This document shows, piece after piece, positions 22,086 to 35,997 of a stretch of DNA of 64,000 bases. How positions within the stretch are numbered: the first letter of the stretch is position 1; every line of letters begins with the position of its first letter. The stretch comes from Hyperoodon ampullatus (lineage: Eukaryota > Chordata > Mammalia > Artiodactyla > Ziphiidae). A model generated the notes under the pieces. It did no database searches, had not been told where the DNA came from, and worked only from the letters and a program-made list of their open reading frames with translations. Made by a program: the position numbers and the translations under genes. The stretch is taken from NCBI GenBank assembly GCA_949752795.1, contig CATKHW010000562.1, forward strand, positions 868,001 through 932,000, in the 5' to 3' direction.

Positions 22086-23824
22086 TGACCCTATCTACAA
22101 CGACAGCTGGATGTGGCATAAGGAGGGACACTTGGGACTGAGACGATTGGTGAGATTGGGTGAGCAAATGCAGACCCTTTAAAGCAAAAATGCATGGCAC
22201 CCATTCCATGGGTCCGAACTCTCCAGGTTGAAGGGAATATTACTACAGCTATAACAAGTGTGGGAAACCTAGAGAACGGACACACTGTGAATACGAAAGG
22301 TTTCTAAAAATCAACGCATAGTCCCTCTCCTGGTGCTCCGGTTTGACTTTCCGTCTGCTTTACTATCAACCTCCCAACTTGGAGAGACAGCCCCTTTAAC
22401 CTCTTGGTTCGCACAGGTTGCCAATTTGGCAGAGGATGAAAGGGAAGAGGGAGAACCAATGAGAGAGTAGCTGTTAGGCATTTGGACGGGCACATATCAC
22501 TGTAATTTCCCGGCAGGAAGAAGAATTAACCAAATTCTCAGCCACCCACCGGGAACCAGTATAGGTCCTGAACCAAAATTTTGGACTTGCAGTCAGCTCA
22601 ACAAAAACGAGCTGAAAAATGGAGCTCAGGGGCACAGCAATTCACAAACTGGCCGAGTAATAAAGGACAACTATCGTCCAAAAATCTGTTGAGGGAAGGC
22701 AACGAGGCGGACTTGAAAGCGAGGCAGAATAGCAGGAAACAGATTTCAAGAGGTACGTTGGAATCGACTTTAAAGCACAGAAAGAGGGGCACAACTTCGA
22801 CAGTGATGCACTTGGCCAAAAAGGGCGTATGCGTTTTCTCCTGAATATATTCAGGAGAAAACGCATACGCCCTTTTTGGCCAAGCAAGCAAGCGGGCAAT
22901 GCAAAACTGCACTACAAAGAAGTATCACTTCCCACCGGTCAAAAGGGACATCCACAAAATGTGTAAGAACAAGAAAGGCAAGACAGGCCCTGGAGAACAG
23001 GGAGCCTTGTTATGCTGATGGGCGGGATGTAAATTGACAACTGCCTCTCTGGAGGAGTGCATTCTGTTCCCTAAAACAAGTAAAGAACAGAGCTACAGAG
23101 CCAAGGGCACTACCAGTCTAGGGAATATACCTTGGGAAAACTGAAAATCAATAAGACAGAGCCACCCCAAAATTTAGGGCTGCACTGCATACAAGGACCT
23201 CAACTTGGATACACCTTAAGTATCCCAGAAAATATAAACATGGTTCAAAAAATTGTGGTACTTACGTACGATGGAATATCCCTCAGCCATGAAATCAATG
23301 TCATAAGACCAGTAGCAGCAAAATGGGTGGATTCAGGTACGATGATTCTAAGTGAAATAAGTCACACAGAAAAAGAAACTTATCATAAGATATCACTTAT
23401 GAAGATCCTGTAAACATGGCTACACTTGAACTGAGTTAGGAAAGAGAACAGTGTCTCACATTTAGAAAACACTCTTATACCTGCTTAAGGGGGAAGGAGA
23501 GGTGGGGTGATGCATAAAACCAGAGTTTGATATAAGCACAGGTACCGTTCCAAAAACCAACTATGGAATAGACAAGACCTACACCGTCCTCAGCGAAAGG
23601 GACTCAAAACCCCATATTTCCCGCAGAGGAAAATATCTGACTAGTAAGAATCTTAAAACCTATGTATTGATATGTCTAGGTAAGGGAATCAAGTGTGTCT
23701 AGACTGGCATAAACATGGCAGCGAGAATCAGCTCAAACCCACTATAAAAAGGAATTTCAAAAACAAAACAAAAAAACTGGGAAATTCTTTACAATTCTTT
23801 CAATGTCTCTGATGAAAGCTGGAA
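22086..23824. repeat. Satellite copy C13
   Basis: 1739 bp. It carries acttgcagtcagctcaac (shared with C14, C20 and C23), the private change gagctgaaaa, and gtctaggtaagg near 23676, a variant seen again only in C33 and C36. The palindrome at 22811-22884 is perfect. Confidence 0.96.
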
Positions 23825-25563
23825 TGACCCTATCTACAACGACAGCTGGATGTGGCATAAGGAGGGACACTTGGGACTGAGACGATTGGTGAGATTGGGT
23901 GAGCAAATGCAGACCCTTTAAAGCAATAATGCATGGCACCCATTCCATGGGTCCGAACTCTCCAGGTTGAAGGGAATATTACTACAGCTATAACATGTGC
24001 GGGAAACCTAGAGAACGGACACACTGTGAATACGAAAGGTTTCTAAAACTCAACGAATAGTCCCTCTCCTGGTGCTCCGGTTTGACTTTCCGTCTGCTTT
24101 ACTATCAACCTCCCAACTTGGAGAGACAGCCCCTTTAACCTCTTGGTTCGCACAGGTTGCCAATTTGGCAGAGGATGAAAGGGAAGAGGGAGAACCAATG
24201 AGAGAGTAGCTGTTAGGCATTTGGACGGGCACATATCACTGTAATTTCCCGGCAGGAAGAAGAATTAACCAAATTCTCAGCCACCCACCGGGAACCAGTA
24301 TAGGTCCTGAACCAAAATTTTGGACTTGCAGTCAGCTCAACAAAAACGAGTTGAAAAATGGAGCTCAGGGGCACAGCAATTCACAAACTGGCCGAGTAAT
24401 AAAGGACAACTATCGTCCAAAAATCTGTTGAGGGAAGGCAACGAGGCGGACTTGAAAGCGAGGCAGAATAGCAGGAAACAGATTTCAAGAGGTACGTTGG
24501 AATCGCCTTTAAAGCACAGGAAGAGGGGCACAACTTCGACAATGATGCACTTGGCCAAAAAGGGCGTATGCGTTTTCTCCTGAATATATTCAGGACAAAA
24601 CGCATACACCCTTTTTGGCCAAGCAAGCAAGCGGGCAATGCAAATCTGCACTACAAAGAAGTATCACTTCCCACCGGTCAAAAGGGACATCCACAAAATG
24701 TGTAAGAACAAGAAAGGCAAGACAGGCCCTGGAGAACAGGGAGCCTTGTTATGCTGATGGGCGGGATGTAAATTGCCAACTGCCTCTCTGGAGGAGTGCA
24801 TTCTGTTCCCTAAAACAAGTAAAGAACAGAGCTACAGAGCCAAGGGCACTACCAGTCTAGGGAATATACCTTGGGAAAACTGAAAATCAATAAGACAGAG
24901 CCACCCCAAAATTTAGGGCTGCACTGCATACAAGGACCTCAACTTGGATACACCTTAAGTATCCCAGAAAATATAAACATGGTTCAAAAAATTGTGGTAC
25001 TTACGTACGATGGAATATCCCTCAGCCATGAAATCAATGTCATAAGACCAGTAGCAGCAAAATGGGTGGATTCAGGTACGATGATTCTAAGTGAAGTAAG
25101 TCACACAGAAAAAGAAACTTATCATAAGATATCACTTATGAAGATCCTGTAAACATGGCTACACTTGAACTGAGTTAGGAAAGAGAACAGTGTCTCACAT
25201 TTAGAAAACACTCTTATACCTGCTTAAGGGGGAAGGAGAGGTGGGGTGATGCATAAAACCAGAGTTTGATATAAGCACAGGTACCGTTCCAAAAACCAAC
25301 TATGGAATAGACAAGACCTACACCGTCCTCAGCGAAAGGGACTCAAAACCCCATATTTCCCGCAGAGGAAAATATCTGACTAGTAAGAATCTTAAAACCT
25401 ATGTATTGATATGTCTCCGTAAGGGAATCAACTGTGTCTAGACTGGCATAAACATGGCAGCGAGAATCAGCTGAAACCCACTATAAAAAGGAATTTCAAA
25501 AACAAAACAAAAAAACTGGGAAATTCTTTGTAATTCCTTCAGGGTCTCTGATGAAAGCTGGAA
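23825..25563. repeat. Satellite copy C14
   Basis: 1739 bp. The palindrome at 24550-24623 has two right-arm mismatches (caggacaaaac and gcatacaccc), the only copy with decay confined to the outer right arm. It also carries the acttgcagtcagctcaac variant. Confidence 0.96.
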
Positions 25564-27302
25564 TGACCCTATCTACAACGACAGCTGTATGTGGCATAAG
25601 TAGGGACACTTGGGACTGAGACGATTGGTGAGATTGGGTGAGCAAATGCAGACCCTTTAAAGCAATAATGCATGGCACCCATTCCATGGGTCCGAACTCT
25701 CCAGGTTGAAGGGAATATTACTACAGCTATAACAAGTGCGGGAAACCTAGAGAACGGACACACTGTGAATACGAAAGGTTTCTAAAACTCAACGCATAGT
25801 CCCTCTCCTGGTGCTCCGGTTTGACTTTCCGTCTGCTTTACTATCAACCTCCCAACTTGGAGAGACAGCCCCTTTAACCTCTTGGTTCGCACAGGTTGCC
25901 AATTTGGCAGAGGATGAAAGGGAAGAGGGAGAACCAATGAGAGAGTAGCTGTTAGGCATTTGGACGGGCACATATCACTGTAATTTCCCGGCAGGAAGAA
26001 GAATTAACCAAATTCTCAGCCACCCACCGGGAACCAGTATAGGTCCTGAACCAAAATTTTGGACTTGTGGTCAGCTCACCAAAAACGAGTTGAAAAATGG
26101 AGCTCAGGGGCACAGCAATTCACAAACTGGCCGAGTAATAAAGGACAACTATCGTCCAAAAATCTGTTGAGGGAAGGCAACGAGGCGGACTTGAAAGCGA
26201 GGCAGAATAGCAGGAAACAGATTTCAAGAGGTACATTGGAATCGCCTTTAAAGCACAGGAAGAGGGGCACAACTTCGACAATGATGCACTTGGCCAAAAA
26301 GGGCGTATGCGTTTTCTCCTGAATATATTCAGGAGAAAACGCATACGCCCTTTTTGGCCAAGCAAGCAAGCGGGCAATGCAAATCTGCACTACAAAGAAG
26401 TATCACTTCCCACCGGTCAAAAGGGACATCCACAAAATGTGTAAGAACAAGAAAGGCAAGACAGGCCCTGGAGAACAGGGAGCCTTGTTATGCTGATGGG
26501 CGGGATGTAAATTGCCAACTGCCTCTCTGGAGGAGTGCATTCTGTTCCCTAAAACAAGTAAAGAACAGAGCTACAGAGCCAAGGGCACTACCAGTCTAGG
26601 GAATATACCTTGGGAAAACTGAACATCAATAAGACAGAGCCACCCCAAAATTTAGGGCTGCACTGCATACAAGGACCTCAACTTGGATACACCTTAAGTA
26701 TCCCAGAAAATATAAACATGGTTCAAAAAATTGTGGTACTTACGTACGATGGAATATCCCTCAGCCATGAAATCAATGTCATAAGACCAGTAGCAGCAAA
26801 ATGGGTGGATTCAGGTACGATGATTCTAAGTGAAATAAGTCACACAGAAAAAGAAACTTATCATAAGATATCACTTATGAAGATCCTGTAAACATGGCTA
26901 CACTTGAACTGAGTTAGGAAAGAGAACAGTGTCTCACATTTAGAAAACACTCTTATACCTGCTTAAGGGGGAAGGAGAGGTGGGGTGATGCATAAAACCA
27001 GAGTTTGATATAAGCACAGGTACCGTTCCAAAAACCAACTATGGAATAGACAAGACCTACACCGTCCTCAGCGAAAGGGACTCAAAACCCCATATTTCCC
27101 GCAGAGGAAAATATCTGACTAGTAAGAATCTTAAAACCTATGTATTGATATGTCTCCGTAAGGGAATCAAGTGTGTCTAGACTGGCATAAACATGGCAGC
27201 GAGAATCAGCTCAAACCCACTATAAAAAGGAATTTCAAAAACAAAAGAAAAAAACTGGGAAATTCTTTACAATTCCTTCAGGGTCTCTGATGAAGGCTAG
27301 AA
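25564..27302. repeat. Satellite copy C15
   Basis: 1739 bp. Private changes include agctgtatgtgg and cataagtaggg near its start and gaacatcaat near 26622. The palindrome at 26289-26362 is perfect. The tail (acaaaagaaaaaaac, ctagaatg) matches the C18 tail and opens a duplicated block. Confidence 0.96.
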
Positions 27303-29500
27303 TGACCCTATCTACAACGACAGCTGGATGTGGCATAAGGAGGGACACTTGGGACTGAGACGATTGGTGAGATTGGGTGAGCAAATGCAGACCCTTTAAA
27401 GCAATAATGCATGGCACCCATTCCATGGGTCCGAACTCTCCAGGTTGAAGGGAATATTACTACAGCTATAACATGTGCGGGAAACCTAGAGAACGGACAC
27501 ACTGTGAATACGAGAGGTTTCTAAAACTCAACGCATAGTCCCTCTCCTGGTGCTCCGGTTTGACTTTCCGTCTGCTTTACTATCAACCTCCCAACTTGGA
27601 GAGACAGCCCCTTTAACCTCTTGGTTCGCACAGGTTGCCAATTTGGCAGAGGATGAAAGGGAAGAGGGAGAACCAATGAGAGAGTAGCTGTTAGGCATTT
27701 GGACGGGCACATATCACTGTAATTTCCCGGCAGGAAGAAGAATTAACCAAATTCTCAGCCACCCACCGGGAACCAGTATAGGTCCTGAACCAAAATTTTG
27801 GACTTGCGGTCAGCTCACTAAAAACGAGTTGAAAAATGGAGCTCAGGGGCACAGCAATTCACAAACTGGCCGAGTAATAAAGGACAACTATCGTCCAAAA
27901 ATCTGTTGAGGGAAGGCAACGAGGCGGACTTGAAAGCGAGGCAGAATAGCAGGAAACAGATTTCAAGAGGTACGTTGGAATCGCCTTTAAAGCACAGGAA
28001 GAGGGGCACAACTTCGACAATGATGCACTTGGCCAAAAAGGGCGTATGCGTTTTCTCCTGAATATATTCAGGAGAAAACGCATACGCCCTTTTTGGCCAA
28101 GCAAGCAAGCGGGCAATGCAAATCTGCACTACAAAGAAGTATCACTTCCCACCGGTCAAAAGGGACATCCACAAAATGTGTAAGAACAAGAAAGGCAAGA
28201 CAGGCCCTGGAGAACAGGGAGCCTTGTTATGCTGATGGGCGGGATGTAAATTGCCAACTGCCTCTCTGGAGGAGTGCATTCTGTTCCCTAAAACAAGTAA
28301 AGAACAGAGCTACAGAGCCAAGGGCACTACCAGTCTAGGGAATATACCTTGGGAAAACTGAAAATCAATAAGACAGAGCCACCCCAAAATTTAGGGCTGC
28401 ACTGCATACAAGGACCTCAACTTGGATACACCTTAAGTATCCCAGAAAATATAAACATGGTTCAAAAAATTGTGGTACTTACGTACGATGGAATATCCCT
28501 CAGCCATGAAATCAATGTCATAAGACCAGTAGCAGCAAAATGGGTGGTTTCAGGTACGATGATTCTAAGTGAAATAAGTCACACAGAAAAAGAAACTTAT
28601 CATAAGATATCACTTATGAAGATCCTGTAAACATGGCTACACTTGAACTGAGTTAGGAAAGAGAACAGTGTCTCACATTTAGAAAACACTCTTATACCTG
28701 CTTAAGGGGGAAGGAGAGGTGGGGTGATGCATAAAACCAGAGTTTGATATAAGCACAGGTACCGTTCCAAAAACCAACTATGGAATAGACAAGACCTACA
28801 CCGTCCTCAGCGAAAGGGACTCAAAACCCCATATTTCCCGCAGAGGAAAATATCTGACTAGTAAGAATCTTAAAACCTATGTATTGATATGTCTCCGTAA
28901 GGGAATCAACTGTGTCTAGACTGGCATAAACATGGCAGCGAGAATCAGCTCAAACCCACTATAAAAAGGAATTTCAAAAACAAAACAAAAAAACTGGGAA
29001 ATTCTTTACAATTCCTTCAAGGTCTCTGATGAAAGCTGGAATGACCCTATCTACAACGACAGCTGGATGTGGCATAAGGAGGGACACTTGGGACTGAGAC
29101 GATTGGTGAGATTGGGTGAGCAAATGCAGACCCTTTAAAGCAATAATGCATGGCACCCATTCCATGGGTCCGAACTCTCCAGGTTGAAGGGAATATTACT
29201 ACAGCTATAACATGTGCGGGAAACCTAGAGAACGGACACACTGTGAATACGAAAGGTTTCTAAAACTCAACGCATAGTCCCTCTCCTGGTGCTCCGGTTT
29301 GACTTTCCGTCTGCTTTACTATCAACCTCCCAACTTGGAGAGACAGCCCCTTTAACCTCTTGGTTCGCACAGGTTGCCAATTTGGCAGAGGATGAAAGGG
29401 AAGAGGGAGAACCAATGAGAGAGTAGCTGTTAGGCATTTGGACGGGCACATATCACTGTAATTTCCCGGCAGGAAGAAGAATTAACCAAATTCTCAGCCA
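26700..29500. repeat. Three-unit-shift duplication, left member
   Basis: The C15 tail, C16 and early C17 share acaaaagaaaaaaac, ctagaatgaccc, tacgagaggtttc, gggtggtttcagg and ccttcaaggtctc with 31.9-34.7 kb at offset 5217 bp (three units). The match is lost on the right where C17 has caaaaccgag and C20 has gcagtcagctcaac. Confidence 0.7.
27303..29041. repeat. Satellite copy C16
   Basis: 1739 bp. Variants tacgagaggtttc and gggtggtttcagg (near 28545) recur in C19 at a 5217-bp offset. The palindrome at 28028-28101 is perfect. Confidence 0.96.
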
Positions 29501-30780
29501 CCCACCGGGAACCAGTATAGGTCCTGAACCAAAATTTTGGACTTGCGGTCAGCTCACCAAAACCGAGTTGAAAAATGGAGCTCAGGGGCACAGCAATTCA
29601 CAAACTGGCCGAGTAATAAAGGACAACTATCGTCCAAAAATCTGTTGAGGGAAGGCAACGAGGCGGACTTGAAAGCGAGGCAGAATACCAGGAAACAGAT
29701 TTCAAGAGGTACATTGGAATCGCCTTTAAAGCACAGGAAGAGGGGCAAAACTTCGACAATGATGCACTTGGCCAAAAAGGGCGTATGCGTTTTCTCCTGA
29801 ATATATTCAGGAGAAAACGCATACGCCCTTTTTGGCCAAGCAAGCAAGCGGGCAATGCAAATCTGCACTACAAAGAAGTATCACTTCCCACCGGTCAAAA
29901 GGGACATCCACAAAATGTGTAAGAACAAGAAAGGCAAGACAGGCCCTGGAGAACAGGGAGCCTTGTTATGCTGATGGGCGGGATGTAAATTGCCAACTGC
30001 CTCTCTGGAGGAGTGCATTCTGTTCCCTAAAACAAGTAAAGAACAGAGCTACAGAGCCAAGGGCACTACCAGTCTAGGGAATATACCTTGGGAAAACTGA
30101 AAATCAATAAGACAGAGCCACCCCAAAATTTAGGGCTGCACTGCATACAAGGGCCTCAACTTGGATACACCTTAAGTATCCCAGAAAATATAAACATGGT
30201 TCAAAAAATTGTGGTACTTACGTACGATGGAATATCCCTCAGCCATGAAATCAATGTCATAAGACCAGTAGCAGCAAAATGGGTGGATTCAGGTACGATG
30301 ATTCTAAGTGAAATAAGTCACACAGAAAAAGAAACTTATCATAAGATATCACTTATGAAGATCCTGTAAACATGGCTACACTTGAACTGAGTTAGGAAAG
30401 AGAACAGTGTCTCACATTTAGAAAACACTCTTATACCTGCTTAAGGGGGAAGGAGAGGTGGGGTGATGCATAAAACCAGAGTTTGATATAAGCACAGGTA
30501 CCGTTCCAAAAACCAACTATGGAATAGACAAGACCTACACCGTCCTCAGCGAAAGGGACTCAAAACCCCATATTTCCCGCAGAGGAAAATATCTGACTAG
30601 TAAGAATCTTAAAACCTATGTATTGATATGTCTCCATAAGGGAATCAAGTGTGTCTAGACTGGCATAAACATGGCAGCGAGAATCAGCTCAAACCCACTA
30701 TAAAAAGGAATTTCAAAAACAAAACAAAAAAACTGGGAAATTCTTTACAATTCCTTCAGGGTCTCTGATGAAGGCTGGAA
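29042..30780. repeat. Satellite copy C17
   Basis: 1739 bp. The variant caaaaccgag (near 29560) recurs in C21 at a 6956-bp offset. gaataccagg and ggggcaaaac are further marks. The palindrome at 29767-29840 is perfect. Confidence 0.96.
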
Positions 30781-32519
30781 TGACCCTATCTACAACGACA
30801 GCTGGATGTGGCATAAGGAGGGACACTTGGGACTGAGACGATTGGTGAGATTGGGTGAGCAAATGCAGACCCTTTAAAGCAATAATGCATGGTACCCATT
30901 CCATGGGTCCGAACTCTCCAGGTTGAAGGGAATATTACTACAGCTATAACAAGTGCGGGAAACCTAGAGAACGGACACACTGTGAATACGAAAGGTTTCT
31001 AAAACTCAACGCATAGTCCCTCTCCTGGTGCTCCGGTTTGACTTTCCGTCTGCTTTACTATCAACCTCCCAACTTGGAGAGACAGCGCCTTTAACCTCTT
31101 GGTTCGCACAGGTTGCCAATTTGGCAGAGGATGAAAGGGAAGAGGGAGAACCAATGAGAGAGTAGCTGTTAGGCATTTGGACGGGCACATATCACTGTAA
31201 TTTCCCGGCAGGAAGAAGAATTAACCAAATTCTCAGCCACCCACCGGGAACCAGTATAGGTCCTGAACCAAAATTTTGGACTTGCGGTCAGCTCACCAAA
31301 AACGAGTTGAAAAATGGAGCTCAGGGGCACAGCAATTCACAAACTGGCCGAGTAATAAAGGACAACTATCGTCCAAAAATCTGTTGAGGGAAGGCAACGA
31401 GGCGGACTTGAAAGCGAGGCAGAATAGCAGGAAACAGATTTCAAGAGGTACGTTGGAATCGCCTTTAAAGCACAGGAAGAGGGGCAAAACTTCGACAATG
31501 ATGCACTTGGCCAAAAAGAGCGTATGCGTTTTCTCCTGAATATATTCAGGAGAAAACGCATACGCCCTTTTTGGCCAAGCAAGCAAGCGGGCAATGCAAA
31601 TCTGCACTACAAAGAAGTATCACTTCCCACCGGTCAAAAGGGACATCCACAAAATGTGTAAGAACAAGAAAGGCAAGACAGGCCCTGGAGAACAGGGAGC
31701 CTTGTTATGCTGATGGGCGGGATGTAAATTGCCAACTGCCTCTCTGGAGGAGTGCATTCTGTTCCCTAAAACAAGTAAAGAACAGAGCTACAGAGCCAAG
31801 GGCACTACCAGTCTAGGGAATATACCTTGGGAAAACTGAAAATCAATAAGACAGAGCCACCCCAAAATTTAGGGCTGCACTGCATACAAGGACCTCAACT
31901 TGGATACACCTTAAGTATCCCAGAAAATATAAACATGGTTCAAAAAATTGTGGTACTTACGTACGATGGAATATCCCTCAGCCATGAAATCAATGTCATA
32001 AGACCAGTAGCAGCAAAATGGGTGGATTCAGGTACGATGATTCTAAGTGAAATAAGTCACACAGAAAAAGAAACTTATCATAAGATATCACTTATGAAGA
32101 TCCTGTAAACATGGCTACACTTGAACTGAGTTAGGAAAGAGAACAGTGTCTCACATTTAGAAAACACTCTTATACCTGCTTAAGGGGGAAGGAGAGGTGG
32201 GGTGATGCATAAAACCAGAGTTTGATATAAGCACAGGTACCGTTCCAAAAACCAACTATGGAATAGACAAGACCTACACCGTCCTCAGCGAAAGGGACTC
32301 AAAACCCCATATTTCCCGCAGAGGAAAATATCTGACTAGTAAGAATCTTAAAACCTATGTATTGATATGTCTCCGTAAGGGAATCAAGTGTGTCTAGACT
32401 GGCATAAACATGGCAGCGAGAATCAGCTCAAACCCACTATAAAAAGGAATTTCAAAAACAAAAGAAAAAAACTGGGAAATTCTTTACAATTCCTTCAGGG
32501 TCTCTGATGAAGGCTAGAA
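30781..32519. repeat. Satellite copy C18
   Basis: 1739 bp. It carries catggtacccattcc and gacagcgcc, shared with C22, C24 and C25. The palindrome at 31506-31579 has one left-arm mismatch (aaaaagagcg), shared with C24. Confidence 0.96.
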
Positions 32520-34717
32520 TGACCCTATCTACAACGACAGCTGGATGTGGCATAAGGAGGGACACTTGGGACTGAGACGATTGGTGAGATTGGGTGAGCA
32601 AATGCAGACCCTTTAAAGCAATAATGCATGGCACCCATTCCATGGGTCCGAACTCTCCAGGTTGAAGGGAATATTACTACAGCTATAACATGTGCGGGAA
32701 ACCTAGAGAACGGACACACTGTGAATACGAGAGGTTTCTAAAACTCAACGCATAGTCCCTCTCCTGGTGCTCCGGTTTGACTTTCCGTCTGCTTTACTAT
32801 CAACCTCCCAACTTGGAGAGACAGCCCCTTTAACCTCTTGGTTCGCACAGGTTGCCAATTTGGCAGAGGATGAAAGGGAAGAGGGAGAACCAATGAGAGA
32901 GTAGCTGTTAGGCATTTGGACGGGCACATATCACTGTAATTTCCCGGCAGGAAGAAGAATTAACCAAATTCTCAGCCACCCACCGGGAACCAGTATAGGT
33001 CCTGAACCAAAATTTTGGACTTGCGGTCAGCTCACCAAAAACGAGTTGAAAAATGGAGCTCAGGGGCACAGCAATTCACAAACTGGCCGAGTAATAAAGG
33101 ACAACTATCGTCCAAAAATCTGTTGAGGGAAGGCAACGAGGCGGACTTGAAAGCGAGGCAGAATAGCAGGAAACAGATTTCAAGAGGTACGTTGGAATCG
33201 CCTTTAAAGCACAGGAAGAGGGGCACAACTTCGACAATGATGCACTTGGCCAAAAAGGGCGTATGCGTTTTCTCCTGAATATATTCAGGAGAAAACGCAT
33301 ACGCCCTTTTTGGCCAAGCAAGCAAGCGGGCAATGCAAATCTGCACTACAAAGAAGTATCACTTCCCACCGGTCAAAAGGGACATCCACAAAATGTGTAA
33401 GAACAAGAAAGGCAAGACAGGCCCTGGAGAACAGGGAGCCTTGTTATGCTGATGGGCGGGATGTAAATTGCCAACTGCCTCTCTGGAGGAGTGCATTCTG
33501 TTCCCTAAAACAAGTAAAGAACAGAGCTACAGAGCCAAGGGCACTACCAGTCTAGGGAATATACCTTGGGAAAACTGAAAATCAATAAGACAGAGCCACC
33601 CCAAAATTTAGGGCTGCACTGCATACAAGGACCTCAACTTGGATACACCTTAAGTATCCCAGAAAATATAAACATGGTTCAAAAAATTGTGGTACTTACG
33701 TACGATGGAATATCCCTCAGCCATGAAATCAATGTCATAAGACCAGTAGCAGCAAAATGGGTGGTTTCAGGTACGATGATTCTAAGTGAAATAAGTCACA
33801 CAGAAAAAGAAACTTATCATAAGATATCACTTATGAAGATCCTGTAAACATGGCTACACTTGAACTGAGTTAGGAAAGAGAACAGTGTCTCACATTTAGA
33901 AAACACTCTTATACCTGCTTAAGGGGGAAGGAGAGGTGGGGTGATGCATAAAACCAGAGTTTGATATAAGCACAGGTACCGTTCCAAAAACCAACTATGG
34001 AATAGACAAGACCTACACCGTCCTCAGCGAAAGGGACTCAAAACCCCATATTTCCCGCAGAGGAAAATATCTGACTAGTAAGAATCTTAAAACCTATGTA
34101 TTGATATGTCTCCGTAAGGGAATCAACTGTGTCTAGACTGGCATAAACATGGCAGCGAGAATCAGCTCAAACCCACTATAAAAAGGAATTTCAAAAACAA
34201 AACAAAAAAACTGGGAAATTCTTTACAATTCCTTCAAGGTCTCTGATGAAAGCTGGAATGACCCTATCTACAACGACAGCTGGATGTGGCATAAGGAGGG
34301 ACACTTGGGACTGAGACGATTGGTGAGATTGGGTGAGCAAATGCAGACCCTTTAAAGCAATAATGCATGGCACCCTTTCCATGGGTCCGAACTCTCCAGG
34401 TTGAAGGGAATATTACTACAGCTATAACATGTGCGGGAAACCTAGAGAACGGACACACTGTGAATACGAAAGGTTTCTAAAACTCAACGCATAGTCCCTC
34501 TCCTGGTGCTCCGGTTTGACTTTCCGTCTGCTTTACTATCAACCTCCCAACTTGGAGAGACAGCCCCTTTAACCTCTTGGTTCGCACAGGTTGCCAATTT
34601 GGCAGAGGATGAAAGGGAAGAGGGAGAACCAATGAGAGAGTAGCTGTTAGGCATTTGGACGGGCACATATCACTGTAATTTCCCGGCAGGAAGAAGAATT
34701 AACCAAATTCTCAGCCA
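31917..34717. repeat. Three-unit-shift duplication, right member
   Basis: Partner of 26700-29500. The late part of this block and C20 are in turn repeated at 38.4-40.9 kb, again at offset 5217 bp, so the three-unit shift was used at least twice. Confidence 0.7.
32520..34258. repeat. Satellite copy C19
   Basis: 1739 bp. Matches C16 through tacgagaggtttc and gggtggtttcagg. The palindrome at 33245-33318 is perfect. Confidence 0.96.
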
Positions 34718-35997
34718 CCCACCGGGAACCAGTATAGGTCCTGAACCAAAATTTTGGACTTGCAGTCAGCTCAACAAAAACGAGTTGAAAAATGGAGCTC
34801 AGGGGCACAGCAATTCACAAACTGGCCGAGTAATAAAGGACAACTATCGTCCAAAAATCTGTTGAGGGAAGGCAACGAGGCGGACTTGAAAGCGAGGCAG
34901 AATAGCAGGAAACAGATTTCAAGAGGTACGTTGGAATCGCCTTTAAAGCACAGGAAGAGGGGCACAACTTCGACAATGATGAACTTGGCCAAAAAGGGCG
35001 TATGCATTTTCTCCTGAATATATTCAGGAGAAAACGCATACGCCCTTTTTGGCCAAGCAAGCAAGCGGGCAATGCAAATCTGCACTACAAAGAAGTATCA
35101 CTTCCCACCGGTCAAAAGGGACATCCACAAAATGTGTAAGAACAAGAAAGGCAAGACAGGCCCTGGAGAACAGGGAGCCTTGTTATGCTGATGGGCGGGA
35201 TGTAAATTGCCAACTGCCTCTCTGGAGGAGTGCATTCTGTTCCCTAAAACAAGTAAAGAACAGAGCTACAGAGCCAAGGGCACTACCAGTCTAGGGAATA
35301 TACCTTGGGAAAACTGAAAATCAATAAGACAGAGCCACCCCAAAATTTAGGGCTGCACTGCATACAAGGGCCTCAACTTGGATACACCTTAAGTATCCCA
35401 GAAAATATAAACATGGTTCAAAAAATTGTGGTACTTACGTACGATGGAATATCCCTCAGCCATGAAATCAATGTCATAAGACCAGTAGCAGCAAAATGGG
35501 TGGATTCAGGTACCATGATTCTAAGTGAAATAAGTCACACAGAAAAAGAAACTTATCATAAGATATCACTTATGAAGATCCTGTAAACATGGCTACACTT
35601 CAACTGAGTTAGGAAAGAGAACAGTGTCTCACATTTAGAAAACACTCTTATACCTGCTTAAGGGGGAAGGAGAGGTGGGGTGATGCATAAAACCAGTGTT
35701 TGATATAAGCACAGGTACCGTTCCAAAAACCAACTATGGAATAGACAAGACCTACACCGTACTCAGCGAAAGGGACTCAAAACCCCATATTTCCCGCAGA
35801 GGAAAATATCTGACTAGTAAGAATCTTAAAACCTATGTATTGATATGTCTCCGTAAGGGAATCAACTGTGTCTAGACTGGCATAAACATGGCAGCGAGAA
35901 TCAGCTCAAACCCACTATAAAAAGGAATTTCAAAAACAAAACAAAAAAACTGGGAAATTTTTTACAATTCCTTCAGGGTCTCTGATGAAGGCTGGAA
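34259..35997. repeat. Satellite copy C20
   Basis: 1739 bp. It shares caccctttccatgg, acttgcagtcagctcaac, ggtaccatgattc and acacttcaactg with C23. The palindrome at 34984-35057 has one left-arm mismatch (atgcatttt). Confidence 0.96.
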